A DNA stretch of 64,000 nucleotides from Salegentibacter salarius (GTDB lineage: Bacteria > Bacteroidota > Bacteroidia > Flavobacteriales > Flavobacteriaceae), in NCBI RefSeq assembly GCF_900168265.1, contig NZ_FVZF01000015.1, positions 18,931-82,930 on the forward strand, read 5' to 3'. Shown here one piece after another: positions 46,192-54,917 of the stretch. The stretch's first letter is position 1. Every line of letters begins with the position of its first letter. The notes below the pieces were generated by a model. It did no database searches. It was not told the origin of the DNA and was given only the letters and a program-made list of their open reading frames with translations. The translations under genes were made by a program, and so were the position numbers.

Positions 46192-46226
46192 AATAAAAAG
46201 CATCCGTCTTTTTGCGAATGCGGGTG

Positions 46227-46256
46227 CAAATATACATTCATTAATTTATTTTTCAA
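46227..46256 (-). promoter_or_regulatory. Promoter of the tRNA cluster
   Basis: On the minus strand: TTG, 19 nt, TATATTTG, followed by CACCCGC. The -7 element plus its downstream seven bases are identical to rRNA promoter P1 at 63263. Confidence 0.8.
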
Positions 46257-46280
46257 GCCTAAATTGAGATAAATTTATAT

Positions 46281-46288
46281 TAGATTTG
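46281..46288 (+). promoter_or_regulatory. -7 element for aroK
   Basis: TAGATTTG, 28 bp before the start codon. Confidence 0.5.
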
Positions 46289-46316
46289 GATCTTCCTAAT
46301 AATAAGTACTTTAACA

Positions 46317-46835
46317 ATGAAAATATTTTTAACCGGCTATATGGGTTCAGGTAAATCGGTAATAGGCGAAATGCTCGCTAAGAAACTGAATTACAAATAT
46401 GTAGATCTCGATGATCAAATAGAAGTGATACAAGGGAAGAGTATCAACGATATTTTTGAAGATAAAGGAGAGTTATTTTTTAGAAAGTTAGAATCGCAGA
46501 TTTTGGATGATATTTTAGAAGATACTTCCAATATGATCATTTCATTAGGCGGAGGAACTCCTTGTTATGGAAATAATTTTGAGCGAATTTGCGAGCAAAA
46601 AGATACTACGAGCATTTATTTAAAAGCTTCCATCCAATCTTTAACTGACAGGCTTTTTGTTGAAAAGATTCATCGCCCGGTAATCAGTCATCTCGAAACC
46701 AGGGAAGCTTTAGAGGAATTTATTAGAAAACATCTTTTTGAACGGGCTTACTATTATAGCCAGTCAGATATGAGTATCACTGTAGATGAGAAAACTCCTG
46801 AAACTATTGTAGCTCAAATTATGGAGCGGCTATAA
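46317..46835 (+). CDS. aroK: Shikimate kinase
   Basis: 172 residues. Walker A IFLTGYMGSGKSVIGEML, shikimate-binding DLDDQIE and GGGTPCYGN, and the lid region around EKIHRPVI. It phosphorylates shikimate in chorismate synthesis. Its last six bases overlap the end of the convergent phosphoribosyltransferase gene. Confidence 0.95.
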   Translation: MKIFLTGYMGSGKSVIGEMLAKKLNYKYVDLDDQIEVIQGKSINDIFEDKGELFFRKLESQILDDILEDTSNMIISLGGGTPCYGNNFERICEQKDTTSIYLKASIQSLTDRLFVEKIHRPVISHLETREALEEFIRKHLFERAYYYSQSDMSITVDEKTPETIVAQIMERL

Positions 46836-47330
46836 AAGTTCGGCTTTAAATTTATTGGGCTCAAAAGAAACCTTAACCATTTCATTTAAAGAGGTAGAAA
46901 GGGAAATTCCTTTGAAATCTGCTTTTACCGGATATTTCTTATGATTTCTATCTACTAAAACAGCGGTTTTAAATTGTTTAAGCGGAACATTTAAAAAGTG
47001 TCTTACCCCATAAATTAAGGTAGTTCCCGAGTTTAATACATCATCCACAAGGATAACCGATTTATCGCGGTAAATTTCAGGCTCAAGCGAAGTGGTGATC
47101 TCTTCCAGCGGATTTTTCTTATTCACATGAACTTCACAAAGCTTTATTTTAAGTGGTGAAATGTTCTCCAAAGCTTCTTTTAAGTGTGTAGCCAACTGAT
47201 AGCCCTTATTAGCGATACCGGCCAGGATAATTTCTTTTTCATCAATATTACTTTCATAAACCTGGTAGGCTATGCGTTTTATTTTATGCTGAATTTGGTC
47301 GTGATTTAAAATAAGTACACGTTCTTTCAT
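46830..47330 (-). CDS. PyrR-like phosphoribosyltransferase
   Basis: About 166 residues, type I PRTase fold. The PRPP motif is SVILVDDVLNSGTTLIYG and the early segment IILAGIANKGYQLATHL matches PyrR/HPRT-type enzymes. It may be a uracil PRTase/regulator or a purine salvage enzyme; the sequence does not decide. I use the ATG at 47330 (MKERVLILNHDQIQHKI) rather than the upstream TTG at 47366. It overlaps aroK by 6 bp tail to tail. Confidence 0.85.
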   Translation of the reverse strand: MKERVLILNHDQIQHKIKRIAYQVYESNIDEKEIILAGIANKGYQLATHLKEALENISPLKIKLCEVHVNKKNPLEEITTSLEPEIYRDKSVILVDDVLNSGTTLIYGVRHFLNVPLKQFKTAVLVDRNHKKYPVKADFKGISLSTSLNEMVKVSFEPNKFKAELL

Positions 47331-47412
47331 TTTCTTGATAATTTTAATCCCAATATGGGAATTCAATACAGGCTTTTAATTACTTGTAAGAGATCTTCTT
47401 CTAGCGTCATCC

Positions 47413-48006
47413 CTATTTCTTTCTAAACTTAAAAAACAATTCGTTTCCCTGCCTTGGTTTGATGGAATTGTAACAAGTTTCAAGAATTTCAATCTCAAAA
47501 TACGGACTAAAATACGTTAAATATTCCTCTTTACTACCGCCAAAAGGTGGTCCGTCTTCTGTCAAAGGAAAACTAAAAAGTAATCCGCTTAATAGAGCAT
47601 TCTGCTTTAAGAGTTCAGCGGTTTTCAAGGCGTAATTCTTTCTGGAATCTATTGGTAACGCACAAAAGAAAGTTTGTTCTAAAATGAGATCAAACTTATC
47701 TTCAATTTCAAAGAAATTAATATTCAGCAATTGGTTTTCGGGAAAAGTGGGTACGCGAGCTATTAAGTTCTGAAGTGGCTTTTCACTAATATCGGCAACG
47801 TAAACATTTTTGAAACCTTGTTTAAATAAATATTCTGCTTCATAAGCGTTTCCGGCTCCCGGAATTAATATTTTTAGGTTTTTATCTTCCAGCTGATCTA
47901 TATACGCTTTTAACGGCCTGGAAATTTCACCAATATCCCAGCCGGTTTGGTTCTGCTCATAACGTTGAGACCAGAATTCATTAGAAAAACTACGATTTGA
48001 TGTCAT
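47413..48006 (-). CDS. TPMT-family SAM-dependent methyltransferase
   Basis: About 197 residues. The family start FWSQRYEQNQTGWDIGEISR is characteristic of thiopurine methyltransferase-like proteins. The SAM loop is ILIPGAGNAYEAEYLFKQG, followed by NVYVADISEKPL, EQTFFCALP and PPFGGSKEEYLTYF. Likely acts on small thiol/selenium or drug-like molecules; the natural substrate is unknown. I start at the ATG at 48006, which overlaps the end of the S4 gene by 17 bp. Confidence 0.9.
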   Translation of the reverse strand: MTSNRSFSNEFWSQRYEQNQTGWDIGEISRPLKAYIDQLEDKNLKILIPGAGNAYEAEYLFKQGFKNVYVADISEKPLQNLIARVPTFPENQLLNINFFEIEDKFDLILEQTFFCALPIDSRKNYALKTAELLKQNALLSGLLFSFPLTEDGPPFGGSKEEYLTYFSPYFEIEILETCYNSIKPRQGNELFFKFRKK

Positions 48007-48385
48007 CTGGATTGGGATCTGTATTTTCAAACCAATCGTCTATATCACGACGATCTTTTTTGGTAGGCCTGCCGGTTCCTTTTTTGCGGTAATAATCTTT
48101 AGAATACTTTAAAAGCTCCAGTTTTTCAAAAGCCTCTTTTGGTGTAACATCTATTAGATAAAGATTAACCAATTTAGCGCCGACCCGGCTGGCGGGAAGG
48201 TCTAAAACTTCAATTTGATAATCTATTTGATTTTTGCGTACGCTAAGTTTATCATTTGGAAAAACTTCTTTAGAAGGCTTTACACTGGTGCCATCCATTT
48301 TTACTTTTCCCTGCTTACATGCGTTGGTGGCAATGCTGCGGGTTTTAAAATATCTTACGCACCATAAAAACTTGTCAACTCTCAT
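47990..48385 (-). CDS. hslR: S4-domain RNA-binding protein (Hsp15-like)
   Basis: 131 residues. The N-terminal S4 motif MRVDKFLWCVRYFKTRSIAT with CKQGKVKMDGTSVKPSKEV matches Hsp15, the heat-shock protein that recycles 50S subunits carrying nascent chains. The C-terminus is basic (YRKKGTGRPTKKDRRDID) then acidic. It precedes and overlaps the methyltransferase gene. Confidence 0.88.
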   Translation of the reverse strand: MRVDKFLWCVRYFKTRSIATNACKQGKVKMDGTSVKPSKEVFPNDKLSVRKNQIDYQIEVLDLPASRVGAKLVNLYLIDVTPKEAFEKLELLKYSKDYYRKKGTGRPTKKDRRDIDDWFENTDPNPDDIKS

Positions 48386-48464
48386 AAAATCTCTCCTTTA
48401 AAACTGCGTTATTCTTAAACAAAAATACAAGAATATTGTATCTTGCGCGCCAAAAATAGAGACA

Positions 48465-49370
48465 ATGCAATTAAACAAATTTTTTATTCTAAGCTTTATT
48501 TCAGCTTTAACTTTAATTTCCTGTGACGAAGATGATAACGGAAATGCCCCCGAATTCGAAGAAAGGGATCCTGAAGAGCAGGCTATAGCTGATGAAGATT
48601 CTATTAATAATTTCCTGGACACCCATTTCTACAATTATGAGGAGTTTGAAAACCCTTCTGATGATTTTGATTATATGGTTAGGTTTGATACTATAGCCGG
48701 AGAAAATGCCGATAAAACGCCGCTTTCTGAAGAAGAAAACCTCGAGATGAAAACGGTGGTGAATAATGATGTAGAATATAATATGTATGTTCTTAAAGTA
48801 AGAGAAGGGGAAGGGCAACAACCTAAATTCACCGATTCTACTTTGGTTAATTACCGGGGAGAACTATTAAATCTTAGTGCTTTTGATAATGCCAGTACTC
48901 CGGTTTGGTTTGATCTTACTACCTTAATTAAAGGCTTTTCTGCAGGAATTGTAGAATTTAAAGGTGCTACCGGTTATACCGTTAATCCTGATAACACCGT
49001 AGATTTTAATGATGATTACGGAATTGGAGCACTTATTTTTCCTTCAGGTTTAGGATATTTTTCAAGCTCTCAACCCAGTATTCCACCTTACAGCCCTTTG
49101 ATTTTTAATGTACAGTTATTAGGAGTAAACGAAGCCGATCACGATCGTGATGGGATTCCTAGCTGGATGGAAGACCTTAATGAAAACAACGATATTCTAG
49201 ACGATGATACCGATGAGGATGGAACCCCAAATTTTGCTGATCCAGATGATGATGGTGATGGTACTCCAACCCGCGATGAAATAATTATAAATGAAGACGG
49301 TAGTGTAGAATTTCCGGATGCTAACGGAAATGGAACTCCGGATTATTTAGATCCAGACACCTTTCAATAG
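48465..49370 (+). CDS. FKBP-type lipoprotein with Asp-rich calcium-repeat tail
   Basis: 301 residues. Lipobox ALTLISC (Cys ~20) and an acidic spacer; an FKBP-like domain (~105-215; DSTLVNYRGELLNLSAFDNA, GIGALIFPSGLGYF, IPPYSPLIFNVQLLGV); then a tail with thrombospondin-type-3-like repeats (DHDRDGIPSWMEDLNEN, DTDEDGTPNFADPDDDGDGT, DANGNGTPDYLDPD) that should bind calcium. Several canonical FKBP active-site residues are not obvious, so isomerase activity is uncertain. Probably faces the periplasm or cell surface. Confidence 0.85.
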   Translation: MQLNKFFILSFISALTLISCDEDDNGNAPEFEERDPEEQAIADEDSINNFLDTHFYNYEEFENPSDDFDYMVRFDTIAGENADKTPLSEEENLEMKTVVNNDVEYNMYVLKVREGEGQQPKFTDSTLVNYRGELLNLSAFDNASTPVWFDLTTLIKGFSAGIVEFKGATGYTVNPDNTVDFNDDYGIGALIFPSGLGYFSSSQPSIPPYSPLIFNVQLLGVNEADHDRDGIPSWMEDLNENNDILDDDTDEDGTPNFADPDDDGDGTPTRDEIIINEDGSVEFPDANGNGTPDYLDPDTFQ

Positions 49371-49391
49371 GTAGGTTAATTATTATAAGAG

Positions 49392-49526
49392 AAAAGGCTG
49401 TGCGAAAAGTCTAATTTCGTCAAGCTGAACTTGTTTCAGCTTCTAATTTGTTACGATTATTAACATCTTAGATTCTGAAATAAATTCAGAATGACGATTC
49501 AAAAAACTTTTCGAACAGCCTTTTTT
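49392..49526. terminator. Composite terminator with a family-1 repeat in its loop
   Basis: Outer arms AAAAGGCTGTGCGAAAAGT and ACTTTTCGAACAGCCTTTT pair with one mismatch. The loop holds repeat hairpins CAAGCTGAA-CTTG-TTTCAGCTTC (AG/CT) and GATTCTGAA-ATAAA-TTCAGAATGAC (TT/AA). It is between the convergent FKBP lipoprotein and PorT-like genes, and T runs exist on both strands. Confidence 0.88.
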
Positions 49527-49552
49527 ATTTTGTCAGCTTCTTCTAATCTAAT

Positions 49553-50146
49553 TTAAAAAGCATAAGACAAACTCAAAATCCATTGAGATGGTCTTGAATC
49601 TATCGAAAAGTTATCCTGAGCATCTTCGCTAAAAGCAGTGTTTTCAGTAAACGCTCCTTCATATCTCACATCAAAACCTAAGCGCCCAAGATTTATGCCT
49701 GCGCCTACCTGGTAACCTACGGTAATATCTTTTTCAACATCACCAATTTTAAGCGTGGTATCCTCTAGCTCGTTATTTATAATATATTGAAATGAGGGCC
49801 CGGCTTTTATATTAAGAGGTCCTATAACATTTACTCCCAGCAAAATTGGAGCATCTATTTTATCGATTTTATAATCGAAATTTTCATATTCGGTGTTCAA
49901 ACGAGTGAACATTAATTCTGGCTGAATAAAAATTCCGACAATCTGGAATCGGCTGAAAAGCCCAATGTGATACCCAGATTTTTCTTTTCCTTCTATAATA
50001 TCATCAAGATCGTTAACCGCACTTTCTCTTTCAAGATCGCCGGTAGCTCCATAATTGAAACCTCCTTTAATTCCAAAATCTGCTTCCTGTGCCATAAGTC
50101 CTATAGAGGAAAACAGAAAAACAGCGATAAACATTAATTTCTTCAT
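49553..50146 (-). CDS. PorT-family outer-membrane beta-barrel protein
   Basis: About 197 residues: signal peptide (KLMFIAVFLFSSIGLMAQ), then ADFGIKGGFNYGATG, the usual first strand of PorT/OmpW-like 'outer membrane beta-barrel' proteins. Alternating strands end in WILSLSYAF with terminal Phe. I use the ATG at 50146; the longer frame from 50194 adds a non-signal extension. Role unknown; related PorT proteins assist type IX secretion, but this short form is often a generic porin-like barrel. Confidence 0.85.
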   Translation of the reverse strand: MKKLMFIAVFLFSSIGLMAQEADFGIKGGFNYGATGDLERESAVNDLDDIIEGKEKSGYHIGLFSRFQIVGIFIQPELMFTRLNTEYENFDYKIDKIDAPILLGVNVIGPLNIKAGPSFQYIINNELEDTTLKIGDVEKDITVGYQVGAGINLGRLGFDVRYEGAFTENTAFSEDAQDNFSIDSRPSQWILSLSYAF

Positions 50147-50210
50147 AGTAGATTGTTTTATGTTAGGTTTTGATAACGCACAAATAGTGCCCATTATTCT
50201 ATTTATAATG

Positions 50211-50346
50211 AAAAGAGGCTATTTAAAAAGTCTTGTCTCGTCAAGCTGAACTTGTTTCAGCTTCTAACATGTTTTAAAAATAAACATATTATATTCTGAA
50301 ATTAATTCAGGATGACGATTTTAATAACTTTTAAAATAGCCCCTTA
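50211..50346. terminator. Composite terminator with a family-1 repeat in its loop (after the transketolase genes)
   Basis: Outer arms AGGCTATTTAAAAAGT and ACTTTTAAAATAGCC; inner hairpins CAAGCTGAA-CTTG-TTTCAGCTTC and TATTCTGAA-ATTAA-TTCAGGATGAC (one T-G wobble). It lies 21 bp beyond the stop of the minus-strand transketolase gene. Confidence 0.85.
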
Positions 50347-50366
50347 AAATACTTAAAAAAGATTTT

Positions 50367-51320
50367 CTATTTTCTCTTTAATACTTTTTCTGTGGCCTTA
50401 ATAATTGCTTCCGCATTAAGTCCGTATTTATCCATTAATTGTTCTGGTGTTCCGCTTTCTCCAAAAGTATCCTGAGTGGCCACAAATTCTTGTGGTGCAG
50501 GATTATTTTCGGCTAAAGTACGCGCAACACTTTCTCCAAGTCCGCCAAGGAAATTGTGTTCTTCGGCAGTTACCACACATCCGGTTTTCTTAACCGACCT
50601 GATGATGGCTTTTTCATCTAAAGGCTTAATCGTATGAATGTTAATTACATCAGCACTAATTCCTTTTTCTGAAAGCTTCTGTGCAGCCTGTATCGCTTCC
50701 CACACCAAATGGCCGGTAGCAATAATAGTTACATCTTCGCCTTCATATAAATGAACTGCTTTTCCAATCTCAAACTTCTGGTCTTCGGCAGTAAAATTGG
50801 CTACTTTTGGTCTTCCAAAGCGAAGGTAAACCGGGCCGTCGTGTTCTGCAATTGCTAAAGTTGCTGCTTTGGTCTGGTTAAAATCGCAAGTGTTAATTAC
50901 CGTCATTCCCGGTAACATTTTCATAAGGCCAATGTCTTCCAGGATCTGGTGTGTGGCACCATCTTCTCCTAAGGTAACTCCAGAGTGAGAAGCACAGATC
51001 TTTACATTTTTACCTGAATATGCGATAGATTGACGAATCTGGTCGTAAACTCTACCTGTTGCAAAATTGGCGAAAGTTCCGGCAAAAGGAATTTTCCCGC
51101 CTATGGTAAGGCCGGCAGCCATTCCCATCATATTGGCTTCAGCAATTCCCGTCTGGAAAAAACGCTCTGGATTTTCATCTATAAAATCCTGCATTTTAAG
51201 AGATCCCACAAGATCGGCACAAAGTGCTACTACGTTAGGGTTGGTTCTGCCAAGTTCGGTAAGTCCTGCACCAAAACCGGAGCGGGTATCTTTCTTTCCT
51301 GTATCTATATATGTTTTCAT
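50367..51320 (-). CDS. Transketolase, C-terminal subunit
   Basis: About 317 residues. Pyrimidine-binding domain ([20 protein letters not shown]; the Glu activates ThDP) and transketolase C-terminal domain ([20 protein letters not shown]). With the N-terminal subunit encoded upstream it makes a complete transketolase for the pentose phosphate pathway. I start at the ATG at 51320 ([15 protein letters not shown]); the frame from 51338 begins inside a repeat. Confidence 0.92.
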   Translation of the reverse strand: MKTYIDTGKKDTRSGFGAGLTELGRTNPNVVALCADLVGSLKMQDFIDENPERFFQTGIAEANMMGMAAGLTIGGKIPFAGTFANFATGRVYDQIRQSIAYSGKNVKICASHSGVTLGEDGATHQILEDIGLMKMLPGMTVINTCDFNQTKAATLAIAEHDGPVYLRFGRPKVANFTAEDQKFEIGKAVHLYEGEDVTIIATGHLVWEAIQAAQKLSEKGISADVINIHTIKPLDEKAIIRSVKKTGCVVTAEEHNFLGGLGESVARTLAENNPAPQEFVATQDTFGESGTPEQLMDKYGLNAEAIIKATEKVLKRK

Positions 51321-51332
51321 TCTAAATTTTAT

Positions 51333-51362
51333 TGTCATTTCCGCGCAGGCGGAAATCTATGT
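51333..51362. repeat. GTCATTTCCGC palindromic repeat
   Basis: GTCATTTCCGCGCAGGCGGA followed by AATCTA, an inverted repeat (TTTCCGC/GCGGAAA), sits in the 74-bp gap between the two transketolase genes. It resembles the widespread GTCATTCCCGC-type repeat and differs from family 1, though both begin with GTCA and end with ATCTA. Confidence 0.6.
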
Positions 51363-51394
51363 TGTTTTAATTTCCACTTTGTCAGAAATCTATT

Positions 51395-52243
51395 TTAATA
51401 GTCTCCTAAAGTTTCAGGATTTTGTGTAAGCGCGGTTTCCAATTGTTCATCATTAGGCGCTTTTCCGTGCCAGGCGTGGGTATGCATCATAAAATCTACG
51501 CCGTTACCCATCACCGTAGTCATAAGTATACAAACCGGCTTTCCTTTTCCGGTGCGAGATTTTGCTTCGGTTAAACCATCAATTACCTTTTGCATATCGT
51601 TACCATCTTCAATCTCCATCACATCCCAACCAAAAGCTTCAAATTTAGCTTTCATATTACCCATAGGTAAAACGGTCTCGGTGCTTCCATCTATTTGCTG
51701 GCCGTTAAGGTCTACCGTAGCAATAAGATTATCTACTTTATTTCCGGCAGCATACATAATAGCTTCCCAGTTCTGGCCTTCTTGCAATTCCCCGTCACCT
51801 AGAAGGGCGAATACCAAATGATTATCCTTATTTAGCTTTTTAGCTTGAGCAGCTCCAAGAGCGACTGACATTCCCTGACCCAGAGAACCTGAAGCTACGC
51901 GAATTCCCGGTAGGCCTTCGTGTGTGGTAGGGTGACCTTGTAACCTGGAATCAATAAGGCGAAAAGTATTCAATTCATCTACAGGAAAATAACCGCTACG
52001 GGCTAAAACACTATAAAATACCGGAGAAATATGGCCGTTAGAAAGGAAGAAAATATCTTCTTCTTTCCCGTCCATATTAAACTCGGGCTTGTGCTCCATA
52101 ATCCCGCCCTGGTACAAAGCGGTGAAAAATTCTGTGCAACCAAGCGAACCTCCCGGGTGTCCCGAATTCACTTTGTGAACCTGCCTTAAAATATCCCGGC
52201 GAACCTGGGTGGCAAAATCTTCTAATTCTTTGATTTTTGACAT
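51395..52243 (-). CDS. Transketolase, N-terminal subunit
   Basis: 282 residues. The ThDP-diphosphate motif is LVFALLGDGELQEGQNWEA (GDG...N), preceded by HPGGSLGCTEFFTALYQGG and VASGSLGQGMSVALGAAQ. This is the first half of the split transketolase found in many Bacteroidota. It is the upstream gene of the pair, 74 bp before the C-terminal subunit. Confidence 0.93.
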   Translation of the reverse strand: MSKIKELEDFATQVRRDILRQVHKVNSGHPGGSLGCTEFFTALYQGGIMEHKPEFNMDGKEEDIFFLSNGHISPVFYSVLARSGYFPVDELNTFRLIDSRLQGHPTTHEGLPGIRVASGSLGQGMSVALGAAQAKKLNKDNHLVFALLGDGELQEGQNWEAIMYAAGNKVDNLIATVDLNGQQIDGSTETVLPMGNMKAKFEAFGWDVMEIEDGNDMQKVIDGLTEAKSRTGKGKPVCILMTTVMGNGVDFMMHTHAWHGKAPNDEQLETALTQNPETLGDY

Positions 52244-52379
52244 TAAAGTAAAATTGTGTTGTTAAAATAATAGCCACAAAAATAGGTTTTTATAAAGCTT
52301 TGTCAAAGTGGTTGCGAGTCAGTTATCAAGAAAACTATTCAAGTAACTAACAATTTCCCGTTTTAACTTCTTTTATTGG

Positions 52380-52600
52380 CACCGCCAAAGGGTATAATAC
52401 CCCGGGGCTTGCCTCGAAATTAAAAATTTGTTTCCAAAGAATGCCTCGTGGGCTTGCCCCGAGATAGTTTACCTAATATTTACTCGATAATCGTGATTTA
52501 AATGTTTCGTCCCTGTAAATTGGGATGCCTCGAAAACAAAAAAATGCTTCGTGGGTTTGCCTAAAGGTAGTTTACTTGAGTATCTTTGCACTCACTTAAA
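52380..52600. repeat. Array of degenerate family-2 repeats upstream of tgt
   Basis: The 364-bp gap 52244-52607 has no gene. It holds CCCCGGGGCTTGCCTCG (~52401), ATGCCTCGTGGGCTTGCCCC then GAGATAGTTTAC (~52441), TTTACTCGATAATCG (~52479), and a second ATGCTTCGTGGGTTTGCC with GTAGTTTAC (~52543). The last copy supplies the TTG used as the -33 element of the tgt promoter. Confidence 0.7.
52557..52588 (+). promoter_or_regulatory. Promoter of tgt
   Basis: TTG at 52557-52559, 21 nt, TATCTTTG at 52581-52588; the start codon is at 52608. The TTG lies in a family-2 repeat copy. Confidence 0.7.
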
Positions 52601-52607
52601 ATACACT

Positions 52608-53738
52608 ATGAAATTTGATTTGTTGAGTACCGATGCCGGTAGTAAAGCCCGTGCTGGGACCATTACAACCGATCACGGTAAGATTGAAACTCCTATTTTT
52701 ATGCCTGTTGGTACCGTAGCTTCGGTAAAAGGAGTGCACCAGCGGGAACTTAAAGAAGAAATTAATCCCGATATTATATTAGGAAATACCTACCACCTTT
52801 ATTTACGTCCACAAACCGAAATTCTTAAGAAAGCCGGGGGGTTACATAAGTTTATGAACTGGGATAGAAATATTTTAACCGATAGTGGCGGGTACCAGGT
52901 ATATTCACTTTCTGATAGGAGAAAAATTAAGGAGGAAGGTGTAAAATTCAAATCTCATATAGACGGTTCATACCATACTTTCACTCCAGAGAACGTAATG
53001 GAAATTCAGCGTGCTATTGGGGCCGATATTATTATGGCTTTTGATGAATGCACCCCTTATCCCTGCGATTATAAATATGCGAAACGCTCTATGCATATGA
53101 CGCATAGATGGCTGGATAGATGTGTAAATCATCTGGAGAAAGTAGATCCATTCTATGGATTTGATCAAACGCTTTTTCCAATTGTCCAGGGGAGTACATA
53201 TAAAGATTTAAGAAAACAATCTGCCGAATATATCGCTTCAGTTGGAGCAGAGGGTAATGCAATTGGCGGACTTTCGGTAGGAGAACCTGCTGAAGAAATG
53301 TACGCGATGACAGAAGTTGTTACTGAAATTCTTCCGGAGGATAAACCGCGATATTTAATGGGCGTGGGAACTCCTATTAATATCCTGGAAAATATTGCAC
53401 TGGGAGTAGATATGTTTGATTGTGTGATGCCAACCAGGAATGCCCGTAACGGAATGCTTTTTACGGCCCACGGTACTATTAACATCAAAAATAAAAAGTG
53501 GGAAGACGACTTCTCTCCAATAGATGAAATGGGAATCACTTTTGTAGATACCGAATACAGCAAAGCTTATGTTAGGCATTTATTTAGTGTGAATGAACTT
53601 CTCGGCAAGCAAATTGCTACAATTCATAACCTCGGGTTTTATATGTGGTTGGTGCGTGAAGCCAGAAAACATATCTTAGCTGGAGATTTTACCACCTGGA
53701 AGAATATGATGGTAAAACAAATGGACAAAAGACTGTAA
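52608..53738 (+). CDS. tgt: tRNA-guanine (queuine) transglycosylase lacking the zinc cysteines
   Basis: 376 residues. The general acid Asp92 is in LTDSGGYQVYSLSDRR, and the nucleophile Asp271 is in GVDMFDCVMPTRNARNG. Guanine-binding GGLSVGEP and the C-terminal HNLGFYMWLVREARKH are present. The CxCxxC zinc motif expected just before SKAYVRHLF is absent: the segment reads PIDEMGITFVDTEYSKAYVR, although His340 is kept. It inserts preQ1 into tRNAs with GUN anticodons. I use the ATG at 52608, since the GTG at 52551 lies in the promoter. The LptF/G gene follows by 3 bp. Confidence 0.95.
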   Translation: MKFDLLSTDAGSKARAGTITTDHGKIETPIFMPVGTVASVKGVHQRELKEEINPDIILGNTYHLYLRPQTEILKKAGGLHKFMNWDRNILTDSGGYQVYSLSDRRKIKEEGVKFKSHIDGSYHTFTPENVMEIQRAIGADIIMAFDECTPYPCDYKYAKRSMHMTHRWLDRCVNHLEKVDPFYGFDQTLFPIVQGSTYKDLRKQSAEYIASVGAEGNAIGGLSVGEPAEEMYAMTEVVTEILPEDKPRYLMGVGTPINILENIALGVDMFDCVMPTRNARNGMLFTAHGTINIKNKKWEDDFSPIDEMGITFVDTEYSKAYVRHLFSVNELLGKQIATIHNLGFYMWLVREARKHILAGDFTTWKNMMVKQMDKRL

Positions 53739-53741
53739 ACC

Positions 53742-54818
53742 TTGAAAATATTAGATTGGTACATATTAAAACGCTATCTGGGAACATTTTTCCTGATGCT
53801 GTTGTTATTTATACCAATTGGGATCACAGTAAATCTTGCCGAAAAAATTGGTAAAATACTGGATAATGAAGTGCCTTTTATAGAAGTGGCGCTTTATTAT
53901 GTAGATTTTACGATCTATTTTGCCAATTTATTATTTCCACTTTTCTTATTTCTATCGGTGATTTGGTTTACCTCGAAACTTGCTAATAATACCGAGATTA
54001 TAGCCTTTTTAAGTAGTGGTGTTTCCTTTTGGAGATTTCTAAGACCCTATCTTATTGGTGCCAGTATTGTTTGTGTTTTAGCTTTATTTCTTGGAATGTT
54101 CCTGGCGCCTAAAGCCAGTAAAGGTTTTAATGAATTTAAGTACGAATATCTCAAGAAGAACGAGCAAACCCAGGAGACCAGGGACGTTTACCGGCAAATA
54201 AACGACAATGAGTTTATTTATGCCAGCCATTTTCAACCTATAGGGAAATCGGCACGAAATTTCACCCTGGAGCATTTTGAAGGTAACGAGCTTAAATTTA
54301 AAATTAGCGCTTCTAGTTTAAGGTTTAACGAGGAAGACACCACTTATTCTTTGAGAAATGTAGATAAACGTATTGTTGGGGTTAACGGAGATTCTATTTT
54401 TCATCAAAATACGCTGGATACGATACTGCCATTTGAATTTGATGAACTTACCCCTGAAACCTATATCGCTGAAACTCTAAATTATACCGAACTAAACGAA
54501 TTTATAGAACAAGAGCGTCGCAGAGGGTCTGGAAATATTAATAGATACCTGGTGGTCGCTTATAAAAGATGGAGTATCCCGGTTTCAGCATTTATTTTAA
54601 CGATTATTGCCGTGGCTGTATCTTCTATGAAACGGCGTGGGGGAATGGGCGTTAACCTAGCCGTTGGGATTACGCTTGCTTTTATATTTATATTTTTCGA
54701 TAAAGTTTTTGGCACCATGGCAGAGCAATCTACCTTCTCTCCATTAATTGCGGTTTGGTTTCCAAATATCAGCTTTGGCGTCCTTGCTATTTTTCTACTT
54801 TACAGGGCTAAGAGGTAG
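53742..54818 (+). CDS. LptF/LptG-family permease
   Basis: 358 residues: N-terminal MKILDWYILKRYLGTFFLML as in LptG, three N-terminal and three C-terminal helices around a periplasmic beta-jellyroll (~140-270), with KRWSIPVSAFILTIIAVAVS typical of YjgP/YjgQ permeases. Part of the LPS exporter LptB2FG. The start codon must be TTG at 53742, 3 bp after the tgt stop; this spacing suggests coupling. Confidence 0.9.
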   Translation: MKILDWYILKRYLGTFFLMLLLFIPIGITVNLAEKIGKILDNEVPFIEVALYYVDFTIYFANLLFPLFLFLSVIWFTSKLANNTEIIAFLSSGVSFWRFLRPYLIGASIVCVLALFLGMFLAPKASKGFNEFKYEYLKKNEQTQETRDVYRQINDNEFIYASHFQPIGKSARNFTLEHFEGNELKFKISASSLRFNEEDTTYSLRNVDKRIVGVNGDSIFHQNTLDTILPFEFDELTPETYIAETLNYTELNEFIEQERRRGSGNINRYLVVAYKRWSIPVSAFILTIIAVAVSSMKRRGGMGVNLAVGITLAFIFIFFDKVFGTMAEQSTFSPLIAVWFPNISFGVLAIFLLYRAKR

Positions 54819-54878
54819 TTGAAGAAATTTCTAAAAATTTAATGCACTTTCAGTATAATTCTTCCTTTTAAAGTTTGT

Positions 54879-54886
54879 TATATTTG
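54879..54886 (+). promoter_or_regulatory. -7 element for accA
   Basis: TATATTTG, 31 bp before the start codon. Confidence 0.55.
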
Positions 54887-54917
54887 TAGGCTAATAAAAA
54901 ACAAACCATAACAACTT

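Noticed and set aside
45820..46200. CRISPR-like pattern of repeats and spacers
   Set aside because: The repeated units are two tRNA-Lys genes and truncated tRNA ends with an identical spacer; there are no unique spacers and no cas genes.
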